Source: S015-6 sp964384945
GTDB taxonomy: Bacteria > Desulfobacterota > DSWW01
Assembly (NCBI GenBank): GCA_964384945.1
Contig: CAYLMK010000002.1
Coordinates: 372,001-436,000 of the forward strand
Direction of reading: 5' to 3'
DNA: 64,000 bases
The position numbers and the translations under genes are program-made. Below, piece after piece: positions 56,873 through 64,000 of the stretch (positions are counted from its first letter, which is position 1; every line of letters begins with the position of its first letter). Under the pieces are notes generated by a model. It was given only the letters and a program-made list of their open reading frames with translations. It had not been told where the DNA came from and ran no database searches.

Positions 56873-58833
56873 GGGCACCTCCCCGCTTCGATGGATCTGA
56901 GGGCTGCAACGGACATGACTCGTTCCATGCGGATGGCGTCCACGGGGCAACGGTCGGCGCAGAGGCCGCAGCGGATGCAGCGCTCCTCGTCCTTGATAAC
57001 GGCCGAATGGCCGGAGGGCGCGGCCCCGGGACCGATCAGGTATTCGATGGCCTTGCCAAGGTTCGCTCCCGCATCGACCGAGTCGAGGGGCGCCAATTTC
57101 AGGCAGGACGTGGGACACACATCCGCACAGCCGCCGCACAGGATGCATCTCGACCCGTCGAAAACGGGCGAGATCCCGCAATCGAGGCAGCGCGAGGCCT
57201 CGCGCCGGGCCTCTGCCGCCCGATAGCCTAGTTCCACGGAGGCGGAAGGGTCGGCCAGCCTCTCGGCTGCGGGCCGGGTGGGGACCTCGACGCGACGAAT
57301 CCCCTCGTAGCCTGCCTCGCGCCGGTAGCCCTCGCAGAGCAGAAAGGCCTCCATCCGTTCGGCCCTGATTTGTCGGCCTGTCAGATAATGGTACACGCCG
57401 CGCGCGGCCTTCTTGCCCGAGGCCACGGCGTCGATGAGAAGCCGGGTTCCGTGCGCGAGATCGCCGGCCACAAACACGCCGGGCCCCGTGGTCATGAGGG
57501 TTTCGGGATCCACCCTGGGCCAGCCCGGCCGGGCCTCCTCCACGTCGCCTCCGCCCTGCCCGAGAAAGGAGAGGTCCGGCACCTGGCCCGCGGCGAACAG
57601 CACCGTGTCGCAGGGGATCATGCGGCGGTCCTTTTCGTCGAAGACCGGAGCGAACCTGCGGTCCCTGTCATAGACCTGCAGGCACCTGCGCAGCAGAAGT
57701 CCGGTAACCTCGCCTGCGGCGTCCCGCACCACTTCCACAGGCCCCCAGCCGTTCATCCGCTCGATCCCCTCCTCGTCGCCCTCCACGATCTCCACGGTAT
57801 CCGCCGGCATCTCTTCGAGGGTTTCCAGGGAAACGAGGCGCACCTTGCGGAATCCCGGAAAACGCGCCGCTGTCCGCGCCGTATCCCAGGCGGCCTGGCG
57901 CAGCACGGTGCGGGCCACGTCATAGGCTACGTTCCCGCCTCCTACCACCGCCACCGACCGGCCCAGCCCGAAGGGTTCCCCCAGGGCCGCCGCACGGAGA
58001 AGATCGACGCCGCCGTAGACACCCGGGCCCCGTTCGCCGGGAATACCGAGGCTTCTGGCGCGCTTGGCCCCCACGCAGACAACCACCGCCGGGTAGCCTC
58101 GCCGGATCTCCTGGAACGAAACGTCCGGGCCCACGGTCTTCCCGCAAACGATTTCAACCCCCAGGGCCCGGATCACATCCACCTCCATCCGGATGATCTC
58201 GCGGGGCAGTCGGTACCCCGGGACCCCGAAAGCGAGCATTCCGGCCGGGAGGGGCTCCGATTCGAAAACCACGGGAGAGAAACCCATCAAGGCCAGATCG
58301 TGCGCTGCCGACAGACCCGCAGGCCCGGCCCCGATGACAGCCACCTTCTCGCCTCGGCCGGGCTCGAAACGTCCCTGTAGACGGGCCTGCACGAGGGCCG
58401 CCAACTCGTATACATCTGCGCCGGCCTTCGGAACGTAGGAGCGAAACGCCTCGAGGACCTCCTGCGGCGGGAGCGCCTCCAAGCCCGCAAACTCACCGGC
58501 AAAGCGCTTCAGGGCGCGGATGGAAACGGGGCGATCCCTTCCCATAAACCGGCCGTCCGGGCCCACGCGCGGAATCAGCCCCCGTCGGCATGCGGCCTCG
58601 CAGGGCGCCCCGCAGATCCTTCCGCAGATCGAGGCAAAGGGGTTGGGTCCGCGAGCGATGAGATAGGCCTCCTCGAAGCGGCCCTCGGCGACGGCGCGCA
58701 CGTAGCCCCGGGCATCGGTGTGAACGGGACAGGCGACCTGGCAGGAAATCAGCTCCCGGTGATAGTGATCGCCCGGGATCTCGACGCGGACAGTGGGTTT
58801 GTAGGCCGATCCTACGGGGGAATCCTTTCGCAT
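56869..58833 (-). CDS. GltD-like FAD/Fe-S pyridine-nucleotide oxidoreductase with C-terminal ferredoxin
   Basis: 654-residue cytoplasmic flavoprotein and first gene of the operon. An N-terminal cluster domain like the glutamate-synthase small subunit has SCQVACPVHTDARGY and SICGRICGAPCEAACRRG. FAD binds at VIGAGPAGLSAAHDLALMG (about 167-185), and NAD(P) at VAVVGGGNVAYDVAR. The C-terminus adds a ferredoxin part: CLDCGISPVF, CILCGGCADVCPTSC and CIRCGLCADRCPVDAI. Such proteins link NAD(P)H, ferredoxin and membrane redox partners. Their presence with a bc complex and molybdoenzyme is unusual. The ATG follows GGAGGG closely; a GTG seven codons upstream is an alternative. Confidence 0.88.
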   Translation of the reverse strand: MRKDSPVGSAYKPTVRVEIPGDHYHRELISCQVACPVHTDARGYVRAVAEGRFEEAYLIARGPNPFASICGRICGAPCEAACRRGLIPRVGPDGRFMGRDRPVSIRALKRFAGEFAGLEALPPQEVLEAFRSYVPKAGADVYELAALVQARLQGRFEPGRGEKVAVIGAGPAGLSAAHDLALMGFSPVVFESEPLPAGMLAFGVPGYRLPREIIRMEVDVIRALGVEIVCGKTVGPDVSFQEIRRGYPAVVVCVGAKRARSLGIPGERGPGVYGGVDLLRAAALGEPFGLGRSVAVVGGGNVAYDVARTVLRQAAWDTARTAARFPGFRKVRLVSLETLEEMPADTVEIVEGDEEGIERMNGWGPVEVVRDAAGEVTGLLLRRCLQVYDRDRRFAPVFDEKDRRMIPCDTVLFAAGQVPDLSFLGQGGGDVEEARPGWPRVDPETLMTTGPGVFVAGDLAHGTRLLIDAVASGKKAARGVYHYLTGRQIRAERMEAFLLCEGYRREAGYEGIRRVEVPTRPAAERLADPSASVELGYRAAEARREASRCLDCGISPVFDGSRCILCGGCADVCPTSCLKLAPLDSVDAGANLGKAIEYLIGPGAAPSGHSAVIKDEERCIRCGLCADRCPVDAIRMERVMSVAALRSIEAGRCP

Positions 58834-58875
58834 GGCCCTCCGTCCCGCACGCACGTTGAATGGATGGCGCCTGTA

Positions 58876-58881
58876 AGTATA
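58876..58881 (-). promoter_or_regulatory. Candidate -10 box of the operon promoter
   Basis: On the minus strand the hexamer is TATACT, about 45 bp before the first ATG. No good -35 hexamer lies at the right distance, as expected of an activator-dependent promoter. Confidence 0.4.
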
Positions 58882-58908
58882 TTCAACCTGTTCGAAGGCA
58901 GAATTTCA

Positions 58909-58922
58909 TTGACGTAGCTCAA
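58909..58922. promoter_or_regulatory. FNR/CRP-family binding site upstream of the operon
   Basis: TTGACGTAGCTCAA has the TTGA-N6-TCAA core of FNR/Dnr-type sites. Its centre is roughly 42-47 bp upstream of the start predicted from the TATACT box, the usual class II activator position. Control by oxygen, nitrogen oxide or a related signal is inferred. Confidence 0.55.
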
Positions 58923-59181
58923 TTACTCAGCCATAGGACAGAAAACAGAGAAAAATCGATAGGCCGGACCCGGTGCGCCTCCTACCTCGGATGAGCGATC
59001 TCATGGTTCATCCGGTACGGGGCCTTGTACATCACAGGGGGCGTGTCCGCATGCCGGTAACCGGCCTCGGGGCCACGGGCCGATCCATGTGGCAGAGATC
59101 ACGACGCGGACGCAGGCATCGTGCCGCTGCCAGGGTGCACCGGGAAGGTCGTGCGGGAGGCTGCTGCGGGGAAATCCGGGA

Positions 59182-59640
59182 CTAGGATTCGAGCTTATCC
59201 CCGGCTATCCCCTGCGGAAGGGTCAACACGAAATCGCGAATCTCGTCCCGCACCCGGCGGTAATGGGCGAGCGCCTCTTCGTCGGTCTTCGCACCCCGGG
59301 CCAGCCTGGGGGGATCATCGAATCCAATGTGAACCCTTCTGGCCTTGCCCGGAAAGAAGGGACACGTCTCGTTGGCATGGTTACAAACCGTCACGATGTA
59401 GTCGAAAGGAACATCCTTCAGTTCGTCCAGATGCTTGGACCGATGCCCGGAAATGTCCACACCCGCTTCTGCCATCACCTTGACCGCATTCGGGTTGAGC
59501 CCGTGCACCTCGATCCCTGCGGAATAGGGCTCGATCAGGTCCCCCTTCAGGTGCCGCGTCCAGCCCTCGGCCATCTGGCTCCGGCAGGAGTTCCCGGTAC
59601 AGAGGAAGAGGATCTTGCGTTTCTTTCCAGCTTGCTGCAT
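59182..59640 (-). CDS. arsC: Arsenate reductase, thioredoxin-coupled (low-MW phosphatase fold)
   Basis: Reduces arsenate to arsenite in the cytoplasm. 152 residues with the P-loop CTGNSCRSQMAEG (C14, R20), and the redox relay cysteines C86 and C93 in VTVCNHANETC. The spacings C14-C86-C93 equal C10-C82-C89 of the staphylococcal enzyme, so all three catalytic cysteines are present. The ATG at 59640 opens at the conserved KKRKILFLCTGNS; the longer frame adds a basic, non-conserved stretch. It is divergent from the ArsR-ArsC fusion gene across 387 bp. No arsenite efflux gene (arsB/acr3) is seen in this window. Confidence 0.92.
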   Translation of the reverse strand: MQQAGKKRKILFLCTGNSCRSQMAEGWTRHLKGDLIEPYSAGIEVHGLNPNAVKVMAEAGVDISGHRSKHLDELKDVPFDYIVTVCNHANETCPFFPGKARRVHIGFDDPPRLARGAKTDEEALAHYRRVRDEIRDFVLTLPQGIAGDKLES

Positions 59641-60027
59641 CGATTTGCCTCGCTCTGCGCGCGCCTCGCGCGGCAACGCCGAGTGGAGAAGGAAAGCGTC
59701 TCAAAGGACGGACCGGCGTTTCCTGCAACCGGTTGTATGGTCCAACATGCCCGTAGGCCCGGTGAACGTCAAGCGCGGCATCCCGACAAGATCCATGCTC
59801 ATGCCGGACTTCAAGATGGACGCCCGCCACTCATCCAGCCGGGGCGCCCCTCCGAAGCAGGGGGGGGCCAGGAGTTCGAAGAACAGGAAGAGAGCCCGAC
59901 CCTATTAACGAAATCTTGACGGAACGGTAACCGGATGGAGACAGCACTTCGTCGCTCTCCGAAACGAAGGAACGTCTTTTGGCATCCAAGGTCCGGAGCA
60001 TGACGATCCCATTCCGGGCGGGCAATC
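59641..60027. other. Divergent intergenic region between arsC and arsR-arsC, 387 bp
   Basis: Probably contains both promoters and the ArsR operator. TTGACG at 59911-59916 is the best -35 match on the plus strand, but no clear -10 follows. On the minus strand a short frame ends in a plausible peptide (MSMDLVGMPRLTFTGPTG...), without a ribosome site, and is not called as a gene. Confidence 0.4.
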
Positions 60028-60816
60028 ATGAGAGAGATCCTTGCGATAACGAAGGCCCTGTCGGATGAGAACAGGCTCAGGATACTGATGTGCCTGGAAG
60101 ACACGACCCTTTGCCTTTGTCATATCACGGAGATTGTCGGGCTGGCCCCGTCCACGGTTTCCAAGCACCTTCAGGTGTTGTCCGAAGCGGGGCTCCTGAC
60201 AAGCCGACAGGATGGGCGATGGAGATACTACCGGTGGGCGGAGCGCGAGGGCACGCGCGCAGCCAAACGGGCCCTTCAATGGGTTCGGGAGGGCCTGGCG
60301 CACGATCCGACCAAGGCCGAGGATGCCCAAAAGCGGGCGATAGCCCTCCAGAACTCCCCGGCTCCATGCCCGCAGGAGCCCAAGCCGAGGGTCTTGTTTT
60401 TGTGTACCGGTAATTCGTGCCGCAGCCAGATGGCCGAGGGTCTCCTGCGAAAGCACGCCGGGGGCATGTTCGAGGTTTTCAGCGCCGGCCTCGAACCGCG
60501 CGAGATCTCACCGCTCGCCGTCGAGGTGATGGACGAGGTCGGCGTGAACATCCGAGGCCAGCGGTCCAAGAGCGTGATGGAGTTCCTGGGCAAGACGCAT
60601 TTCGGGTATCTGATCACCGTGTGCTCCGAGGCCGAGTCTCGATGCCCGATCTTTCCCGGTGTGAGCAACCGGCTGCACTGGCCGGTTGAGGATCCTGAGA
60701 GGCACGGCGGAACCAGGAAGCATCGCTATGCAAAGTTTCGGGAGACCCGGGAAGAGCTCGAACGAAGGATTCTCGAATGGTTGAAGGCCTTGCAGGAAAG
60801 GGACTCGTATCACTGA
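60028..60816 (+). CDS. ArsR repressor fused to arsenate-reductase/LMW-phosphatase domain
   Basis: 262-residue fusion. Residues 1-95 are an ArsR/SmtB winged helix (STVSKHLQVLSEAGLLTSR recognition helix; RQDGRWRYYR wing) with a CxC metal-thiol site C29-L-C31, as in ArsR. Residues ~119-262 repeat the ArsC fold: LFLCTGNSCRSQMAEG (C126), and relay cysteines C199 and C206 in TVCSEAESRC, spaced like those of thioredoxin-coupled ArsC. Sensor and detoxifying enzyme in one chain suggest arsenic-responsive self-control. Such fusions are known in some bacteria; the partition of function is not. It is divergent from a stand-alone arsC. Confidence 0.9.
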   Translation: MREILAITKALSDENRLRILMCLEDTTLCLCHITEIVGLAPSTVSKHLQVLSEAGLLTSRQDGRWRYYRWAEREGTRAAKRALQWVREGLAHDPTKAEDAQKRAIALQNSPAPCPQEPKPRVLFLCTGNSCRSQMAEGLLRKHAGGMFEVFSAGLEPREISPLAVEVMDEVGVNIRGQRSKSVMEFLGKTHFGYLITVCSEAESRCPIFPGVSNRLHWPVEDPERHGGTRKHRYAKFRETREELERRILEWLKALQERDSYH

Positions 60817-60835
60817 GTGCGGCGGCGCCCGCCGT

Positions 60836-60858
60836 GCTCTCCGGGTTCACCGGAGAGC
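60836..60858. terminator. Hairpin after the ArsR-ArsC gene
   Basis: GCTCTCCGG and CCGGAGAGC form a perfect 9-bp stem with a 5-nt loop, 20 bp after the stop codon; a GGCGG/CCGCC stem lies just before it (60821-60833). There is no T-run. It could separate ars transcription from pstS. Confidence 0.45.
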
Positions 60859-60952
60859 GGGGTGCCGAGAGGTATCACGCAACGGTTCGGAGGGTCAAGA
60901 CGATGAGGTCGTCTTTCATCCCGAGGAAAACCCGAAAGGAGGAACGCAAACC

Positions 60953-61945
60953 ATGAAGTCATTTGCCACCCTCATCCTCACGCTTCTTATGGTCGTTCAG
61001 GGCCTTTCGACGCACACGCTTTACGCCCAGGTTGCGGTCGACCCGGAATTACCCGAATACGGCCCCGTTCAGGGCATATCCGGAAACCTGAAAAGCATCG
61101 GGTCGGACACGATGAACAATCTGATGACCCTGTGGGCCGAGGGGTTCAAGAAGTTCTATCCGAACGTCCAGATCGAGATTGAGGGAAAAGGCTCCTCCAC
61201 GGCCCCCCCGGCCCTGATCGCAGGCACGGCCCATTTCGGACCCATGAGCCGTCCGATGAAGAGCGCCGAAATCGATGCGTTCGAGAAGCAGTTCGGGTAC
61301 AAGCCCACGGCCCTCTCGACCGCGATCGACATGCTGGCGGTATATGTCAACAAGGACAATCCGATCCGGGGGTTGACCTTGCCTCAGTTGGACGCCGTCT
61401 TCTCCAAGAACCGGAAAGGGGGCCACCCGGAAAACATCACCCTCTGGGGTGCGCTCGGCCTGACCGGCGAATGGGCCAACAAGCCGATCAGCCTGTACGG
61501 TCGGAATTCGGCTTCGGGCACCTACGGCTATTTCAAGGAGCACGCGCTTTTCACGGGCGACTTCAAGGACGAGGTGAAGGAGCAGCCCGGATCGTCGTCG
61601 GTCGTCCAGGGCGTGGCGAGCGACAGATTTGCGATGGGCTACAGCGGCATCGGGTACAAGACGGCGGACGTCCGGGCCGTTCCGCTGGCCGAAAGGGCCG
61701 GCGAGGGCTACGTGGAGGCCGTTGCTGAAAACGCCTATACGGGCGAATACCCCCTGGCACGTTCTCTTTTTGTCTACGTGAACCGCAAGCCGGGATCGCC
61801 TCTCGACCCGCTGCGACGGGAGTTCGTCAGATACATTTTCAGCCGCCAGGGTCAGTCGGATGTCGTCAAGGACGGATACTATCCGCTGCCGGCGGCGCTC
61901 TGCCGCACATCCCTGCGGGAGGCCGGCATCGACCCGAACTTCTGA
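60953..61945 (+). CDS. pstS: Phosphate ABC transporter substrate-binding protein
   Basis: Periplasmic phosphate receptor of 330 residues. A signal peptide covers about residues 1-25 (LILTLLMVVQGLSTHTLYAQ). Ligand-binding blocks are SIGSDTMNNLMTLWAEGF, EGKGSSTAPPALIAGTAHFG, and GRNSASGTYGYFKEH, in the usual PstS order. An AAAGGAGG site precedes the ATG. It is followed 14 bp downstream by a PstC-type permease, so it opens a pst operon running out of the window. Placed after ars genes, it could affect arsenate as well as phosphate entry, since arsenate is a phosphate analogue. Confidence 0.93.
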   Translation: MKSFATLILTLLMVVQGLSTHTLYAQVAVDPELPEYGPVQGISGNLKSIGSDTMNNLMTLWAEGFKKFYPNVQIEIEGKGSSTAPPALIAGTAHFGPMSRPMKSAEIDAFEKQFGYKPTALSTAIDMLAVYVNKDNPIRGLTLPQLDAVFSKNRKGGHPENITLWGALGLTGEWANKPISLYGRNSASGTYGYFKEHALFTGDFKDEVKEQPGSSSVVQGVASDRFAMGYSGIGYKTADVRAVPLAERAGEGYVEAVAENAYTGEYPLARSLFVYVNRKPGSPLDPLRREFVRYIFSRQGQSDVVKDGYYPLPAALCRTSLREAGIDPNF

Positions 61946-61959
61946 AGGCAAAGCTGCAA

Positions 61960-64000
61960 ATGAAGACCGCGACCCAGGGAGCCGCATCATCCGGCGGCGG
62001 TTCGGGGCGGCCTCGGCGAATCCGCAAGACCCGGCCGGGCGTGCGGGTCAGCGATGCCGCGGCTCGCGCCCTGATCACCTTCGCCGGGATCGGGACGATC
62101 CTGGCCGTGAGCCTCGTTTGTTTCTTCCTGCTTTGGGTGGTCGCACCCCTGTTTCTGCCGCCGGAGACGGCCCCGAAGGAAGAGATCTCCCTGCCATACC
62201 GTTCCGCCGCGAATCCGCCCCTTCATCTCGCCGCCGACGAATACCTCAGGATGGGCCGGCTGTTCCTTCACGACGCCGGCCTGATCACCTTTCGGCTGGA
62301 TACCGGCGAGTTGGTCGGTCACAGGGAGCCTTTGGGTCGCCGAAAGCCCACGGCATGGGCGTTCGGGAAGTCGGATGGAACCGTGGCCTTCGGCTTCGAG
62401 GACGGCTCTGTCCAATACGGTCGGGTCACGTTCGTCGACCGGTTCCTTGCCCCAGATCAGCTCGCCGAAGAACTCCGCAACGTTCCGATCGGTGCCGTCA
62501 TCCCCTTCGGCGAAGGCGTGCTGGAGCGGATGGCCGAGACACGGTATCGGCTGCAGGAAGTTGATGTACAGCTCGAAGTCCCTGTGCTGCTCGAACAGGG
62601 TGTCTCCATCCGTCTTCTCGACATCTCGAGAAAACCCAGCGGGCCCGTAATCGCGGCCTTTTCGGAGAGTGGAACCCTCCACATCGACGAGGTTTCGACG
62701 CGCAAGAACCTGCTCACCGGCAAGGTCTCTGTCAAGCTCTCCGGCAGCAGGACCCCGCTGGCCCTTCCGCACGGGGCCCCGGAGCCAAGCCGGCTGGTCC
62801 TCACGGGCCTCGGAGACAACGTCTTGTTGTTCTCGGACGAAGGGACCGTTTTCCGGTACGATACGCGGGACATCCTGCATCCTGCACTCGCCGAGACCCT
62901 GGATCTGGTTGCGGAGGAGGGTCGAGGGCTGACCGCCCTCGACCTGTTGATCGGAAAGACCTCTTTGGTGACCGGTGACGACTTGGGCAGGGTGCGGGTC
63001 TGGTTCCGGATCAAGCCGGAGGCTGCGGACACCATCGACGGCGCGAAGCTCGTCCTCTCACACGATCTGGGAAAAGGCGACGCCGCGGTCACATCGCTCG
63101 CTGCCTCCGCTCGTGGGCGGATTGTGGCCGCCGGTTTCGCCGACGGGCGCGTGAGACTCTTCCATGTAACGAGCGGGAGGTCGCTCGCGGAGATGCGCCT
63201 TTCCCCGCATTCCGGTGCGCCGGGGCTCGTCGCTCTCTCGCCGAGGGACGATGCCCTTCTCGCCGCGTCTCCGGGGACGCTGGCCCGTTGGTCGGTTCAG
63301 GCTCCGCACCCGGAGGTCACCTTGGCATCGATCTTCCTGCCGGTCTGGTACGAGGGGTACGCGCGTCCGGAGCATGTCTGGCAGTCCTCGAGCGGCACCG
63401 ACGATTTCGAGCCGAAATACGGCCTGCTTCCCCTGATATTCGGAACGGTGAAGGCAACGGTCTATTCGATGACGTTCGCCGTGCCTCTCGCCCTGCTGGC
63501 AGCCGTATACACCAGCCAGATGATGCACCCCCGGCTCAGGGCGCGCGTCAAGCCGGTGATCGAGATGATGGCGAGCCTTCCAAGCGTTGTTCTCGGTTTC
63601 CTGGCCGCACTGGTCGTGGCGCCTTTCATCGAAGGTGTCGTTCCCCAGGTGCTCGTTTCCGTCGCTACGATTCCCTTTGCCCTTCTTCTTGGCGGGCATC
63701 TCTGGCAACTGCTGCCGAGGCGCCTGGCGGCAAGGCTCAAAAAGGGGCGGCCGGCCTTGATGGCCGCGATGTCCGCCCTCGGCCTTTGGATGGGCTTCCG
63801 CGCAGGCCCGCTCGTGGAGGACGGTTTGTTCGCAGGCGACATCAAGGCATGGTTGAGCGCGCAGACAGGCTCCGGAACGGGAGGCTGGATGTTCGTTCTG
63901 TTGCCCCTGAGTTCCCTCGTCGTGGCCCTGGCCGCCTCCCGCTTCGTAACCCCCCGGTTCCGGACCAGGTTTGCCGGGTGGTCCGAGGCGGGGGCGGCCC
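61960..64000 (+). CDS. pstC: PstC-type phosphate ABC permease with large N-terminal propeller-like domain (partial)
   Basis: The open frame runs off the window after 680 codons. Order: a basic cytoplasmic start; one membrane helix (ALITFAGIGTILAVSLVCFF, near residue 40); a large periplasmic region with WD/propeller-like repeats (AWAFGKSDGTVAFGFEDGSV, GRIVAAGFADGRVRLFHV); then the permease domain from about residue 495 (FGTVKATVYSMTFAVPLALL) with the conserved EMMASLPSVVLGFLA block. Extended PstC proteins of this kind exist in Pseudomonas and other proteobacteria. The 3' end, PstA and PstB lie beyond the edge. Confidence 0.85.
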   Translation, partial: MKTATQGAASSGGGSGRPRRIRKTRPGVRVSDAAARALITFAGIGTILAVSLVCFFLLWVVAPLFLPPETAPKEEISLPYRSAANPPLHLAADEYLRMGRLFLHDAGLITFRLDTGELVGHREPLGRRKPTAWAFGKSDGTVAFGFEDGSVQYGRVTFVDRFLAPDQLAEELRNVPIGAVIPFGEGVLERMAETRYRLQEVDVQLEVPVLLEQGVSIRLLDISRKPSGPVIAAFSESGTLHIDEVSTRKNLLTGKVSVKLSGSRTPLALPHGAPEPSRLVLTGLGDNVLLFSDEGTVFRYDTRDILHPALAETLDLVAEEGRGLTALDLLIGKTSLVTGDDLGRVRVWFRIKPEAADTIDGAKLVLSHDLGKGDAAVTSLAASARGRIVAAGFADGRVRLFHVTSGRSLAEMRLSPHSGAPGLVALSPRDDALLAASPGTLARWSVQAPHPEVTLASIFLPVWYEGYARPEHVWQSSSGTDDFEPKYGLLPLIFGTVKATVYSMTFAVPLALLAAVYTSQMMHPRLRARVKPVIEMMASLPSVVLGFLAALVVAPFIEGVVPQVLVSVATIPFALLLGGHLWQLLPRRLAARLKKGRPALMAAMSALGLWMGFRAGPLVEDGLFAGDIKAWLSAQTGSGTGGWMFVLLPLSSLVVALAASRFVTPRFRTRFAGWSEAGAA

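Larger units (their letters stand above)
58834..59181. other. Promoter region of the molybdoenzyme operon, 348 bp
   Basis: Lies between the first operon gene and the convergently placed end of arsC (minus strand). It holds the FNR/CRP-like palindrome and a -10 candidate, in a stretch clearly poorer in GC (58860-58960) than the coding DNA. The remaining ~220 bp toward arsC shows no gene. Confidence 0.55.

Noticed and set aside
59707..59900. Short minus-strand peptide frame ending RKRRSVL between the two ars genes
   Set aside because: No suitable start codon with a ribosome site and no family; the interval is more likely the divergent promoter region.

Overview
The window is 64 kb of GC-rich, densely coded bacterial chromosome with no rRNA, tRNA or CRISPR array that I can see. 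Several traits point to a deltaproteobacterial-type lineage (Desulfobacterota or Myxococcota in the broad sense): secreted proteins with MopE-like Asp/Cys repeats and LWPPNHK motifs, several orphan ADP-forming acyl-CoA-ligase alpha-like proteins, a ferredoxin-nitroreductase fusion, and c-type cytochromes coupled to molybdopterin enzymes. This placement is an inference from gene content, not a phylogeny.

Layout. 0.2-17.4 kb is housekeeping and cell-surface material: a DD-peptidase-like lipoprotein, a polysaccharide flippase divergent from a sugar epimerase, fumarase, an M1 aminopeptidase, lipoproteins, an SGNH hydrolase with MopE-like repeats, endonuclease IV, a secreted matrixin-like protease, a GalT-like transferase and a membrane protein with a spermidine-synthase domain. 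17.7-33.7 kb is an acyl-CoA catabolic island: two CoA-ligase alpha-like proteins, a three-domain acyl-CoA dehydrogenase/ferredoxin/nitroreductase fusion, an SCP2-type thiolase, two AMP-forming acyl-CoA ligases, a PaaG-like hydratase/isomerase, a second acyl-CoA dehydrogenase, two amidohydrolases and a GFA protein. A third alpha-like protein lies at 44.9-46.3 kb. 33.8-37.4 kb is a peroxide-stress cluster (Fur/PerR-type regulator, katG, peroxiredoxin) with a shared inverted-repeat motif in front of the regulator and katG.

37.4-47 kb is the accessory part. It holds a decayed region with a transposase remnant inside short inverted repeats, a MntA/HepT toxin-antitoxin pair, a large secreted lipoprotein, gene-poor stretches, a PlsC/GNAT-like acyltransferase pair, and the 3' end of a DUF4143-type ATPase gene.

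47.1-58.8 kb (minus strand) is the most remarkable part. Eight genes, mostly joined by ATGA or TGATG stop/start overlaps, encode in transcriptional order a FAD/Fe-S pyridine-nucleotide oxidoreductase, a Rieske protein, a cytochrome b with b6-like haem spacing, a heptahaem cytochrome c, a Tat-exported Nar/Nxr-like molybdopterin catalytic subunit, its four-cluster Fe-S subunit, an EbdC-like haem-b lipoprotein and a TorD-type chaperone. The operon looks like a complete quinone/cytochrome-bc/periplasmic molybdoenzyme chain, with an FNR/CRP-type palindrome upstream. Its substrate and direction of electron flow cannot be told from sequence.

59.2-64 kb carries arsenate reductase, a divergent ArsR-ArsC fusion, and pstS followed by a PstC-type permease cut by the window edge.
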